Part shown: one piece after another, positions 54,668 through 63,999 of the stretch
Position numbering within the stretch: the first letter of the stretch is position 1
Layout of the letters: the number at the start of each line of letters is the position of its first letter
The notes under the pieces: generated by a model
Databases searched by the model: none
Seen by the model: the letters and a program-made list of their open reading frames with translations, nothing else
What the model was told of the DNA's origin: nothing
Source: Lachnospiraceae bacterium A2
Lineage (GTDB): Bacteria > Bacillota > Clostridia > Lachnospirales > Lachnospiraceae
DNA: 64,000 nt
Assembly: GCA_000403315.2 (NCBI GenBank)
Contig: KE159636.1
Span: 1,021,358-1,085,357, forward strand
Direction: 5' to 3'
Position numbers and translations under genes: made by a program

Positions 54668-55072
54668 TTACCCATTGAATTTATAGCCGACACCTAAAAC
54701 GGTTTTAATATAGACCGGGTTCTTGCTGTCCGGCTCTATCTTTTTCCGCAGGTTGCAAATCACGTTGACAACGCTTGAATGGCAGCTATCGCTATCCATG
54801 TTCCAAACAGCTTCAAAAATCTGTGTCTGTGTAAGGACAATGCCAGGATTGGAAGCAAGGAATACAAGGGTGCTGTATTCAAGGCGGGTAAGGTTGACTT
54901 CTTTCCCGTCTTGAATTACTCTGTGTTGGCTTTGCCTTATTTCCAGTCCCGGAAAAAACATTCCCGAAACAGGAACAGGAATAGTCTGTACGGTTTCAAG
55001 TGAAATATGGTCAGCTATTGCCGATATGATTTTGTCAATCGCTTTTTCTTCCTGTTCATCTAGTGTCAGCAC
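54668..55072 (-). CDS. Winged-helix DNA-binding protein, start region frameshifted
   Basis: 134 aa from GTG 55072: OmpR-type winged helix in the last 95 residues (VNLTRLEYSTLVFLASNPGI ... VYIKTVLGVGYKFNG), no receiver domain. A better start exists: AGGTGATCCT then ATG at 55086, giving M-G-K, but it runs into TAG. One more A in the following A-run would give M-G-K-I-L-V-L-T-L-D in frame. So the natural start may be lost by a 1-base indel. It probably regulates transfer genes. Confidence 0.7.
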   Translation of the reverse strand: MLTLDEQEEKAIDKIISAIADHISLETVQTIPVPVSGMFFPGLEIRQSQHRVIQDGKEVNLTRLEYSTLVFLASNPGIVLTQTQIFEAVWNMDSDSCHSSVVNVICNLRKKIEPDSKNPVYIKTVLGVGYKFNG

Positions 55073-55147
55073 TAGTATTTTCCCATAGGATCACCTCGGT
55101 TTAATAAAATAATATGTATTTTTAAAAATCACTTTTTTGATGTAAGT

Positions 55148-56011
55148 TTAATAACAAAGATTAAAATAAATCGAAATTGTTAATATATTATTTTTGTAAC
55201 TAATTTCCTCTATACCACCATCTATTTTGTTTAATAACTCTTTTACAATGTATAACCCTAAACCTGTATTTCCATTTGAACGTGATGCATCTACTGTATA
55301 AAATTTTTGAAAGAGCATATTAATATCAATGTTCTTTAATTCTGATGTAGTATTTTTCACTGTAAAAATACCATTTGCGTCTATCACAATTTCTACATAA
55401 TCATTTGAATATCGTATTGCGTTTGTGATTAGATTTTCAATAATTCTTTTGCAGGCAACCGTGTTTCCAGTTATCCATACAGGGGCATTTTCTGTTTTAA
55501 CAGTAGGTGTCAGTTTTTTTAGTTCACTATATTTATCAATTAGACAGTCAGTTACAATTCTATTTATATCCAATTTTTCAACTTCTAAAATATAATCCTC
55601 ACTATCTATCAATGACAAATCATAAAATATTTGTAATAGTTCGGTTAAATAGTCTGCCTTTGCTTGAATGATAGAAAAATAGTGTTCCTGTTCTTCTTTA
55701 TTTTGACAACTTTTTAAAAGTACTAAATATCCCTGTATTGATGTTAAAGGTGTTCTTAAATCATGGCTGATATTTGCAATAGATTGTTTTAACTGTTCTT
55801 TTTCCTGCAAAATCTGTAATTTTGCTCTCCGTTCCAAATCGTTTTTTTCGTTGATTATACCTGCTAATTTCTCTATATGCTTATTTGACAAGGAAATTCG
55901 TAGTTTTCTGTTTTCGCTAATCTGTTTTGTTATTTCACAAATTTGGCGTTTCCATGAAAAAAGAGAAAACATCAATATTATATTTAATAAAACCAATAAT
56001 AAATAAATCAT
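55148..56011 (-). CDS. Sensor histidine kinase, lantibiotic-sensing type
   Basis: 287 aa with one short N-terminal TM helix (residues 2-19) and no outside domain; HisKA with H83 (NISHDLRTPLTSIQGYL); ATP domain NLITNAIRYSND and GNTGLGLYIVKEL. Kinases with so little outside sequence usually work with an ABC partner that senses the peptide. Last gene of the regulator/ABC operon on this strand; AT-rich compared with the element's backbone. Confidence 0.88.
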   Translation of the reverse strand: MIYLLLVLLNIILMFSLFSWKRQICEITKQISENRKLRISLSNKHIEKLAGIINEKNDLERRAKLQILQEKEQLKQSIANISHDLRTPLTSIQGYLVLLKSCQNKEEQEHYFSIIQAKADYLTELLQIFYDLSLIDSEDYILEVEKLDINRIVTDCLIDKYSELKKLTPTVKTENAPVWITGNTVACKRIIENLITNAIRYSNDYVEIVIDANGIFTVKNTTSELKNIDINMLFQKFYTVDASRSNGNTGLGLYIVKELLNKIDGGIEEISYKNNILTISIYFNLCY

Positions 56012-56072
56012 TAATATTCTCTCCTTCGGTAAATTTTAAAATATTTCCAATAAGTTAGCAGTTTCAGAATAA

Positions 56073-56912
56073 TTATTTAAACTCCTGTTTTTTAATAAAT
56101 ATAACAGACAGGGGTAGCAAAAATAGTAAACCGAAAACAAAATATACAATTATTTCATTGACCAGTCCATATTCAAGTCGAAAAGTTCCCATATTCATCC
56201 AATAGTATAATGGATTGAGCCAGACTAAATATTTTAGTATTATGTGGCTGTGAAAATTCTGCCATATTCCAGTATAAATTACTGCACCACCTAAAGTGAA
56301 TAAACACATGACCGTTGCGATGATACCAGTATTTTTCAAACAGATACATATATTAATGCAAAGTAAAATGAAGGAAATCATTACTAAAAAATTCAATCCG
56401 ATATAACCTAAATATTGTGTCAGTTCAGTTATATTGGGGGTATATCCAATCTGTATGCAAGTAAAACATAGCGTAATAACATTGAATAGAAAATAGCAGA
56501 TTGCATTATATAAAACTATAACAATAACTTTCGCAAAGTAAACTTTTACTCTGCTTATTCCATGAGCAATGGGCAGCTTAATTGTGCCAACAGAGTAATC
56601 ATAACAGAAAAATTGTATGGTTAAAATGAGGGCAACAATCCAGAGAAACACATTGCAGGATAGACAGGATTGCATAATTTCGCTAAATTTAGGAGTATCA
56701 ATGTTTTCAAATGTAAATGCAAAAAAACCAATAATGCCTTGTATGGCAGCATTTGTTTCTTCATCGCCCTCTGAAACAAATAGCTGTGTTCCCCCTGCGG
56801 ACAGGCTAAAACTTCCGTATAAAATCAATCCTGCAAAAAGAAGAAGCGGGACTGCTATAAACAACTTGGAATATTTCAATTTGAGAAATTCAGACTTTAA
56901 CTGGTTAAACAT
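56073..56912 (-). CDS. ABC transporter permease, lantibiotic-immunity type
   Basis: 279 aa with six TM helices and a short first loop (SAGGTQLFVSEGDEETNAAI), as in NisE/BcrB-like permeases. Its start overlaps the ATPase stop by 8 bp. With that ATPase it probably removes peptide antibiotics from the membrane. Confidence 0.8.
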   Translation of the reverse strand: MFNQLKSEFLKLKYSKLFIAVPLLLFAGLILYGSFSLSAGGTQLFVSEGDEETNAAIQGIIGFFAFTFENIDTPKFSEIMQSCLSCNVFLWIVALILTIQFFCYDYSVGTIKLPIAHGISRVKVYFAKVIVIVLYNAICYFLFNVITLCFTCIQIGYTPNITELTQYLGYIGLNFLVMISFILLCINICICLKNTGIIATVMCLFTLGGAVIYTGIWQNFHSHIILKYLVWLNPLYYWMNMGTFRLEYGLVNEIIVYFVFGLLFLLPLSVIFIKKQEFK

Positions 56913-57822
56913 ATTTTTTACCTCCTATTAGATTTTCAAAATACGTTTCTAATTCTTCTCCCTGTACAGATATTTCTTCAACCACAATCCCATTAGAAGA
57001 AAGTGCTTTTGAAATCGTATGTGTTTCGTCCAGTTTCTCATATACCCTTATAAAATTGTCTGGATATATAGAAAAGGTTTTGATTTTTAGTTGTTCTTCC
57101 AAGACAGTGACGGTTTTTTTTGTATCATCTGTTTTCAGCTTGATATGCCGCTTGCATTCCTCGCTTAACTCAGTTGCCGTAATTTGTTTGAGCAGTTTTC
57201 CATGATGTAAAAAACCATAGCAAGTTGCCAGTTGGTTTAACTCACTCAAAATATGGCTTGAAATTAAAATTGTCACATGATTTTCTTTTGCTAATTTTTT
57301 GAGCAATTCCCTAAGCTCAATAATTCCTGTTGGATCTAAGCCATTGACAGGTTCATCTAATATTAAAAATTCCGGCTCGCCCAATAGGGCAATAGCTAAT
57401 GCTAATCGCTGTTTCATTCCCAAAGAAAAGTCATTTACTTTCTTCTTTTTTGTATTGTTGAGTCCCACAAGTTCTAATGTCTTGGAAATACATTTTTTTT
57501 CTGGTATTCCTCGCTGTACCCGCTGTATTTCTAAATTTTGCTTCGCAGTCATATCTTTGTACAATGCAGGCATTTCAACAGTGCAACCAATTTTGGCACG
57601 TTCATATCGTAGATTCTCTGTTTTTCCGAACAAAGAAACCACACCGCTGCTTTGAAAAGCTAATCCTGTTAATATACGAATTAGGGTAGATTTTCCCGCC
57701 CCGTTTTCACCAATCAGTCCGTATATTTCGCCACGGTTGATAGAGAGGTTTACATTTTGCAATACATGGAAATTTTTGTAATTTTTACAAAGTTCTGTTG
57801 TCTGACATATAATTTCTGACAT
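56905..57822 (-). CDS. ABC transporter ATP-binding protein, BcrA type
   Basis: 305 aa from ATG 57822 (AAGGAG upstream; longer ORF start at 57858 rejected). Walker A GENGAGKST, signature FSLGMKQRLALA, Walker B EFLILDEPVNGLDPTG, switch His in ISSHILSEL. The C-terminal extension is like BcrA/NisF ATPases of bacitracin or lantibiotic resistance. Confidence 0.88.
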   Translation of the reverse strand: MSEIICQTTELCKNYKNFHVLQNVNLSINRGEIYGLIGENGAGKSTLIRILTGLAFQSSGVVSLFGKTENLRYERAKIGCTVEMPALYKDMTAKQNLEIQRVQRGIPEKKCISKTLELVGLNNTKKKKVNDFSLGMKQRLALAIALLGEPEFLILDEPVNGLDPTGIIELRELLKKLAKENHVTILISSHILSELNQLATCYGFLHHGKLLKQITATELSEECKRHIKLKTDDTKKTVTVLEEQLKIKTFSIYPDNFIRVYEKLDETHTISKALSSNGIVVEEISVQGEELETYFENLIGGKKYV

Positions 57823-57886
57823 TTTATCAACTCCTTTCCATGTTAGTTTATATTTCAAATCTAAAAAAAATCTAAAGGAATGAAAA

Positions 57887-58555
57887 TTAATTCAATTTAT
57901 ATCCAATTCCCCACACTGTTTCTATATATTCTGTATCAGTAAACTTTTTTATTTTTTTACGAATATTACTAATATGCGTGTTAATTGTATCATTATCATA
58001 GGCATATTCTTCCTGCCAGATAGATTCATAAAGATTTTGCTTTGAAAAAATCTTTTGTGAGTGCTGTAACAAAAGTATTAAAATTGCTAATTCTGTTGAT
58101 GTAAATTGCACAATAGTTCCTTTTATATATACAGTACAGTTTTCAATTTCAATCTCCTTGTATTTTAAATGAATATCTTCTTTTGAGGAAGCAGGTACAC
58201 TTCTTTTTAAATTAGCCTCAATTCTTGCAAGTAACTCAAAGAGGTTAAAAGGTTTTGTCATATAGTCATCTGCACCTAAACGTAGCAACTCTATTTTGGA
58301 TTGTACCATCGTTTTTGCAGACACAACAATGATAGGAATATCTGTGAATGTTCTTAATTGTTTTATTACATTATCGCCGCTTAAAATTGGAAGCATTAAG
58401 TCTAAAATGATAAGGTCTGGAAAAAAATTTTGGCATAAGTCTACTCCCTCTTTGCCATTAGTGGCAGAACATACTTCGTAACTGTGGTCTGACAGAAATT
58501 TTGTTATCATATTACAAATATCTGTATCATCTTCTATAATTACTATTTTTTTCAA
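57887..58555 (-). CDS. OmpR-family response regulator, NisR/BceR type
   Basis: 222 aa from TTG 58555 (GGAGG 9 bases upstream). Receiver domain with IIEDDTD, phospho-acceptor D52 (IILDLMLP), K in YMTKPF; OmpR winged helix at the C-terminus (FTSTELAILILLLQHSQKIF). First gene of the module and works with the kinase at 55148. Induces the ABC exporter when a peptide is sensed, by analogy with known systems. Confidence 0.88.
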   Translation of the reverse strand: MKKIVIIEDDTDICNMITKFLSDHSYEVCSATNGKEGVDLCQNFFPDLIILDLMLPILSGDNVIKQLRTFTDIPIIVVSAKTMVQSKIELLRLGADDYMTKPFNLFELLARIEANLKRSVPASSKEDIHLKYKEIEIENCTVYIKGTIVQFTSTELAILILLLQHSQKIFSKQNLYESIWQEEYAYDNDTINTHISNIRKKIKKFTDTEYIETVWGIGYKLN

Positions 58556-58618
58556 TTTTTGTATCCTCCAATAAAACATAATTTATTTAAAATTTGGTTG
58601 CTTATTAGTACATTTTTG

Positions 58619-58647
58619 ATTATACGGCATAATAGAAATGACCTCAA
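58619..58647 (-). promoter_or_regulatory. Promoter of the TCS/ABC module
   Basis: On the minus strand TTGAGG, a 17-bp spacer and TATAAT, about 65 bases before the response-regulator start. Confidence 0.65.
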
Positions 58648-58707
58648 GTTACAAATATGGTATATCAAAAAATTTGTTTTCAAGATTGATTATGAAAATA
58701 TAAAAGT

Positions 58708-58745
58708 GCCGGGGAATAGCACTGTATAAGCTGCCATTCCCCGGC
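58708..58745 (-). terminator. Terminator after the TTRAP gene
   Basis: GCCGGGGAAT / ATTCCCCGGC stem, with ACTTTTATATTTT following on the minus strand. Near copy of the terminator at 54629, so the TCS/ABC module is bracketed by like hairpins. Confidence 0.75.
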
Positions 58746-58751
58746 GTTCCA

Positions 58752-58961
58752 TTATTCCATATCTTCAGCAGGCAAAAACACAAGCTCGGCAAATTCTTCC
58801 TCGGTCAGCTTCTTCAGCTTTTCCGCTGTGCGTTCCGCAAGCTCCTGTATCTCCGTTTCCATGTGGGGCAGGGCGGCGGTTATTGCCGCCACCGTATCAG
58901 CCCTTGTTTTCTTCCTGTAACAGCAGATAAGGTTTGTTTCCTCAAAGTTGAATTGTCCCAT
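58752..58961 (-). CDS. Transposon-transfer assisting protein (TTRAP)
   Basis: 69 aa: FNFEETNLICCYRKKTRADT, AAITAALPHMETEI and LTEEEFAELVFLPAEDM, the TTRAP pattern. Small helical protein conserved in clostridial conjugative elements, thought to help transfer. Last gene of the minus-strand run from the large ArdC/YodL protein. Confidence 0.85.
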   Translation of the reverse strand: MGQFNFEETNLICCYRKKTRADTVAAITAALPHMETEIQELAERTAEKLKKLTEEEFAELVFLPAEDME

Positions 58962-58965
58962 ACGC

Positions 58966-59676
58966 TTATACCTCCAATCCCTTGTTTGTGGTCTTTGCCG
59001 CCTGCTTTTTGGGGGCGGCTTTTACGGTTTCTTTGTCCTGTGCAAGCTGCTTTCGTAAGGACGGCTTTTTCCCCCTGCCCTTGCCGGACAGTTTTTCGAT
59101 ATGCTCCTTAATGTTACCACAAACGGAGCGTTCCCGGCTATCCTTTTCGTCCCGGAGAACGCTTTGCAGGGCGGCGGGGTCTTTGGGCTGTTCCTCAAAG
59201 GTTAGGAACTTCCCTAAGTCCGGGTCAGCGTCCCCGGTAATGCGCTTCCCGGCTTCCTGTGTCCGTTCCCCGTTCTCGTAAATCAGCTTGGTATCTCCGG
59301 CAGGTACGGAAGCGTCCTTGACGTGTTTATAGTGCTTCTGGTAGTCCAGTTCGTAAAGGCTGCCTGTTACCCTGCCTTTTTCAATCCCGGTCAGCTCTAC
59401 GGCATAGGCAAGTATTTTGTCCCGTGTCTGCTCGGCGTAGAAACAGAACGTGTTATGCTCCCGTGTGTCCTTGATGAACGTGTCACGCTCCCGCAAGCAC
59501 CATGTTCCGGCAGGGCGGCATATCCACAAATATTTTTTGTCCTCCGGGTTCGGGCTTTTGGCTGCCTGCTTCAAAATCTTTACATCTATTTCAAAATCAG
59601 ACTGAAAGTGTTCCGTGTGGGTCTGCATGACTGCTTTGAGGGATTTTAATATATCCACGTTTTCAAATTTCTGCAT
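58966..59676 (-). CDS. Conserved conjugative-element protein with a basic C-terminal tail
   Basis: 236 aa, start ATG 59676. The first half (DILKSLKAVMQTHTEHFQSD ... FEIDVKILKQAAKS) is not a named domain. The C-terminus KKPSLRKQLAQDKETVKAAP is almost the same as the end of the next protein upstream (KKPSIRAQLAQDKEALKNAP). The two genes are 3 bp apart. The tail may be a shared docking or secretion signal. Confidence 0.65.
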   Translation of the reverse strand: MQKFENVDILKSLKAVMQTHTEHFQSDFEIDVKILKQAAKSPNPEDKKYLWICRPAGTWCLRERDTFIKDTREHNTFCFYAEQTRDKILAYAVELTGIEKGRVTGSLYELDYQKHYKHVKDASVPAGDTKLIYENGERTQEAGKRITGDADPDLGKFLTFEEQPKDPAALQSVLRDEKDSRERSVCGNIKEHIEKLSGKGRGKKPSLRKQLAQDKETVKAAPKKQAAKTTNKGLEV

Positions 59677-59679
59677 GGT

Positions 59680-62600
59680 TCAGCTCCTTTCTAAATCCTG
59701 CTTTTTCGTCTTTTCCGCTGCTTTTTTCGGGGCGTTTTTCAACGCTTCCTTGTCCTGTGCAAGCTGCGCCCGGATAGAGGGCTTTTTCTCGGTCTTGGCG
59801 GCTGTGCGGGCTTCTTTCTGTATTTCCACGGGGCTTTTTCCAGATAAAGGTTTTATGCAGGATAAACGGTCAGCGGCATAGATAGCGTTGTCGTTGAGCT
59901 GCCTTTGCCACGCCCCGGCTTTAGGCGACCAACGGAAGCCGCTTTCTTTTAAGGTTTCACGGGTTTTTTCGTCCGGCTTTTCCTCAAAGAAGATTTGCAG
60001 GCGGTTGTCCTCCCGGTTCATTTCCACTGTGCCGCCTTCAAACTCCCACCCGGAGTAGGCGGTTTCCTGTTTTTTTGTCAGCTCCGCAATGCGTCCTTTT
60101 ATCCGGCGTATCTCTGCGTTGTTGTTGGATAAAGCCCATGAGGGGTAGGGTTTATCCTGTATGTGCCACTGTGAGGACATTTCCTCTTTCATGGCTTCGA
60201 TACGTTCAGCGGAAAGGGCAGGGCAGCCGTCAAGGGTCTTGTGCTTGCGGTAGTAGGCATTTACCGCTTTCATGGTTTCCTGCGCCGCTTGCAGCTTTTC
60301 CAGTTTGGCTTCCAATTTCTGTATTGCCTGCGGGTCGTCTGCGCTGATACCGCCCATGCCTGTGCTGCGTATCTTGTCAAGCAATCCCTGTATCTCGTTC
60401 CAGTCCTCCATGTTCCTGTCACGGGCGGCGTTCTGCTTTTCCTTTTTGCGTACCGGGAAATTAGAGCCGCCCGCAATGAGGATAGAGGGTACACGGGCTT
60501 CAATGGAAAAACTGCTGTTCATGTTCTCGGCAAGTTTCCGGGCGTAGGTGTCAACAAGGCTGTCAATCTTTTCATGGTACATGGGGTCTACCCGCTTTTT
60601 CTGGTGTTCCCCAATCTCCACGGCTCTGTCTACCATTTGCCTGTATTCTGCGGTTGCGCTGCCGGGCTTGTAGTCGTAAAAGCTGTTTGCGTCATTGGCA
60701 CGGCGGGCAGCTCCCTCATTGATTGTATAATAAATGGTCTTGGCTTCCGGGGCTGCCTGCTCCGGCGTATCTCCATGTAGGGAAAAGGGCTTCCCGTCAA
60801 AACAAAATTCTTTTTCCGGGGTAAAGCCTGCCTGTGCTAAAAAGTCCGTTATCCGTGCAAATTCCTTGTAGTCCTCCTGTGTGTAAATGCCCTGTTTCAA
60901 TGCTTCGTCCTGCGGGTGTATGCAGCCCTCGCTTGTAAGGAATGTAAAGGCGGCTTGGCAGTCGGAAACGTAGAGCAGGGAATTGTCGGTGTTGTCATAA
61001 TGCCCTTTGTTGTCGTAGTTTTCGCTTTTCCCGATATGGATTTTGTCGTCCAAAGTAAAGAGGGCAACCATGCCGTCATAGCGGCTCTTTGAAGCGGCTG
61101 TGATACAGGCGGTGTCCGGCTCTGCGTTCTTTTGGGTTTCGTCCTGCTTTAGCGTTTCAGCGTACTGTTCAAGAGAAATCTGTTCCCCGGCGGCTTCCAG
61201 TCCGTCAGCGGCGGGGGTGTTGTTGATGATACCGTCAATCATGTTTGCGTTTTGTTCCGTGGAAAGTTCAGCGGCTTTTAAGTGGTTTTCGGGCTGTTCC
61301 GCTGCAATGGCAAACGCCCTTGTCCCGTTCCCCATAATCAGATATTTTCCGTTGTCTGATTGATGATGAAAGCCATATCCGGCTGCTTCCATTTGCTCCC
61401 GGCTCATGGCGGTTACAGAAAAACTCCCCCTCGGCGTGGTAATCTGTTCCCCGGTCATTAACTCGTCCGGGGTAATCTGCTTTTGTTCCCGTAAAAATTC
61501 CGGCACTTCCACAAAACCGATACTGTCCGTATAGTGGGCGGTGTCCTGCCCGTTCTGATGAAGCACTACCACGTCAGAAACAGAGAGGGAATGTCCCTTG
61601 AAGTCCTCCGGGCGGTCAATGTTGAATTTCTCAAAAATCCCCTCTAAGGTCGTCCCCGGCGTGAGTGGTGCGGTGTAGGTTTTTTCATAGTTGGCGGGGT
61701 CTACCGCAAGCCCTTTTCCCTGTATTTCTTCCAGTGGTCGGAAATGAAAATCTACGGGTACATCATCTTTTAACTGGTAAATGGTAAAGGTGTTTTCTGC
61801 CTGCGGTGCTTCGTAGCCGCCCTCGGCGTATTCCTCAACGGTCATTCCTGCGGCGGCGGCTTCCTGTGCGATTTCCTCCTTGACGTGTTCCTTGTAGGCT
61901 TCAAGCTCCGTGTCAAAGTCTTTAAGCTGTGGGACGGGCGGCAGGCTGTAATCCCCGCTGTTTACCATTGCCCGGCATTTGGAAACATACTCTTTCATGG
62001 CGGTGTGGTAGGCGGTTTCGGTGGCGGTCATGCCGCTGTTTTCTTCCAGTGCCTTTGTTGCAGCCTGCTCCATTTTGGAGAGGTTATTGTGCAGTTTCAG
62101 ATAGGGGACAAACTCATGTAAGAGCATTTCCCGCTGTGCTTTGTCCGCTTCCAGTGCTTCCGTGCCGCCGTATTTTAAAACGTGGTTATCCCATTGCTCG
62201 TTATTCTCATAATAGGCATGGTAGCTTTCGATATGGTCTATGAGTGTGCCGTCCCCGTCCCCTAAGTCCTGCCGTCCTATGTAATTGTCCGGCTGCCCGT
62301 CCATTACAAAGTCAATGCGGAACTTGGTTTTATAGTAGCCGTCCTCGGAAACGGTGGCTTCGTCTAGGCTTCCGATAAGGGCGTTTGCTTCGGAAAGGCT
62401 CATGGTTTCGCCGTCATGGAAGCGGCTGTGTTCGCTCCAAAGGATTGTTACAACCGGCTCTGCGTTGGGGTCGGGGGTGGGGAAATTATCTTCGGTCTGC
62501 TCCGTCTGTGCGTCCTCTTTTGCGGGTTCTTCCGTGGCTGCCTTTTCCGCTTTCGTGGTGTCGGCGGCGGGTTCGTCTGCGCCTGCTTTTTCCTCCTGTG

Positions 62601-63999
62601 GCGGCTCTGCCGTGGGTTCTGTTGTTTCTTCCTGCGGTGTGTCCTGCTCCGGCTGTGGTTGCTCCGGCGTGGGTTCTTCTGCCTGCGCTTCCTGTGCCTG
62701 CGTCTGCTCCTTATCCTTTGTCAGCTCCGCAAAGTTTTTATCTATGTCCTTAATCAGCTCGGAAGCGGTGCTGCGTATCGTTTCAAGGGACGCTTTCAGT
62801 TCGGATAATTCCCGCCCGCTGCTCCATGTTGCCACATAGGAAAAGGAGTAGTCGGAAGTGTCAAGCCCGTAGTGTTGGCACACGGCGTAGGCAATGCTTT
62901 CCGCCTGTACCTCACGGGTGCGGCGGTCTGGTCGGTCTGCCTGTTCTTCTGCGGGTGCGTTAAGGTCTATGTCGTGCAGCTTGGCGTGTGCAATCTCATG
63001 TATCAGCGTTTTAAGGTTCTGCAATTCGCTCATGCCCTCGTTAATGGCAATGCGTTTTTCGGTCTGTGAGTAGTAGCCCTTTGCGCCGCTTTTTATCTTT
63101 TCAAAGCCAACAGGGGCGGGGCTTGCCTGCTCGGTTGCCTTGAAGAAATCGGCGTACTGTGCCACGTCCCCGGTCAGCTCGTCAACGCCGATAGTGGGAA
63201 GCTCCTTTCCCTCGGTCTGGGACACGTCAAAGACGGAAACAACCTTGAACGCCGGGACGGTTACTTCTGTTTCCTCCTTGACGGGCTTCCCGTTCTTGTC
63301 GGTCATGGGCTTTTGGGTCTTGGGGTCGATTTTGTCAACTTCCTTTTTCACTTTGTACGGGGACGGGGCAATCACTTTGATACCCTTTGCGCCCCGTGAC
63401 ACCTGCCGCCCGAACAGGTTTTTCCATGAGTTGTAGCCTGCTATCAAGGTTGCGTCCGGCTTCTGCATGGCGATTAAGAGGGTGTTGTTAAAGCTGTAAT
63501 TGTGGAACTTTGACATTACCTGCAAATACTCTTTGAAGCGGTCGCTCTCGAATAAATCCTGTATGCCCTGTTCCAGTCTGTCCGTAATCTCTTTCATCTT
63601 CTCGGCGGGCTTCTGCGCCGTTAATTCAATGGGGCGTGAGGGGTTGGCGGCGGCTATGTCCTGCGGGGCTGCGCCTGCTTCCGGGTTGGCTTCCTTTTCC
63701 TCCTGTGCCGGGTCAGTGCGCCCTGCTTCGGGATAACTCATTATGCGGTATTTCTCCGGCGTTTCCTGCCCGGCGTAAACCTCTTTCCAGTCCGTCCCGC
63801 TTCTTGCGATATAGCCGTAATCGGTCAGCTTCCCGTCCTCATGGAGTGCGGCGTTAAAGCCGAAATCCTCTTTGTCAATCCCGGCTTTCCATTCCTCCGG
63901 CATTTGCACTTTGCCGCTGTCATTGAGGAAATAGCCGCCCAATTCCTTATAGCTCAAAATCCCCGGAACGTAGGAATAAAAATCTGTGTTATAGGTGTG
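59680..63999 (-). CDS. Very large ArdC-like/YodL/DUF4316 conjugative-element protein (5' partial)
   Basis: At least 1439 aa; the reading frame is open to the window edge, so the TTG at 63957 is probably not the start. Order from that TTG: an ArdC-like ssDNA-binding region (about 125-250; SFNNTLLIAMQKPDATLIAG), a zinc-peptidase-like HEIAHAKLH (near 328), a Pro/Glu-rich linker (430-510), an LPD25-like part, a YodL domain (FTIYQLKDDVPVDFHF, near 755), a DUF4316-like part, further unnamed regions, and the basic tail KKPSIRAQLAQDKEALK. Likely protects or processes incoming DNA. Confidence 0.75.
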   Translation of the reverse strand, partial: HTYNTDFYSYVPGILSYKELGGYFLNDSGKVQMPEEWKAGIDKEDFGFNAALHEDGKLTDYGYIARSGTDWKEVYAGQETPEKYRIMSYPEAGRTDPAQEEKEANPEAGAAPQDIAAANPSRPIELTAQKPAEKMKEITDRLEQGIQDLFESDRFKEYLQVMSKFHNYSFNNTLLIAMQKPDATLIAGYNSWKNLFGRQVSRGAKGIKVIAPSPYKVKKEVDKIDPKTQKPMTDKNGKPVKEETEVTVPAFKVVSVFDVSQTEGKELPTIGVDELTGDVAQYADFFKATEQASPAPVGFEKIKSGAKGYYSQTEKRIAINEGMSELQNLKTLIHEIAHAKLHDIDLNAPAEEQADRPDRRTREVQAESIAYAVCQHYGLDTSDYSFSYVATWSSGRELSELKASLETIRSTASELIKDIDKNFAELTKDKEQTQAQEAQAEEPTPEQPQPEQDTPQEETTEPTAEPPQEEKAGADEPAADTTKAEKAATEEPAKEDAQTEQTEDNFPTPDPNAEPVVTILWSEHSRFHDGETMSLSEANALIGSLDEATVSEDGYYKTKFRIDFVMDGQPDNYIGRQDLGDGDGTLIDHIESYHAYYENNEQWDNHVLKYGGTEALEADKAQREMLLHEFVPYLKLHNNLSKMEQAATKALEENSGMTATETAYHTAMKEYVSKCRAMVNSGDYSLPPVPQLKDFDTELEAYKEHVKEEIAQEAAAAGMTVEEYAEGGYEAPQAENTFTIYQLKDDVPVDFHFRPLEEIQGKGLAVDPANYEKTYTAPLTPGTTLEGIFEKFNIDRPEDFKGHSLSVSDVVVLHQNGQDTAHYTDSIGFVEVPEFLREQKQITPDELMTGEQITTPRGSFSVTAMSREQMEAAGYGFHHQSDNGKYLIMGNGTRAFAIAAEQPENHLKAAELSTEQNANMIDGIINNTPAADGLEAAGEQISLEQYAETLKQDETQKNAEPDTACITAASKSRYDGMVALFTLDDKIHIGKSENYDNKGHYDNTDNSLLYVSDCQAAFTFLTSEGCIHPQDEALKQGIYTQEDYKEFARITDFLAQAGFTPEKEFCFDGKPFSLHGDTPEQAAPEAKTIYYTINEGAARRANDANSFYDYKPGSATAEYRQMVDRAVEIGEHQKKRVDPMYHEKIDSLVDTYARKLAENMNSSFSIEARVPSILIAGGSNFPVRKKEKQNAARDRNMEDWNEIQGLLDKIRSTGMGGISADDPQAIQKLEAKLEKLQAAQETMKAVNAYYRKHKTLDGCPALSAERIEAMKEEMSSQWHIQDKPYPSWALSNNNAEIRRIKGRIAELTKKQETAYSGWEFEGGTVEMNREDNRLQIFFEEKPDEKTRETLKESGFRWSPKAGAWQRQLNDNAIYAADRLSCIKPLSGKSPVEIQKEARTAAKTEKKPSIRAQLAQDKEALKNAPKKAAEKTKKQDLERS

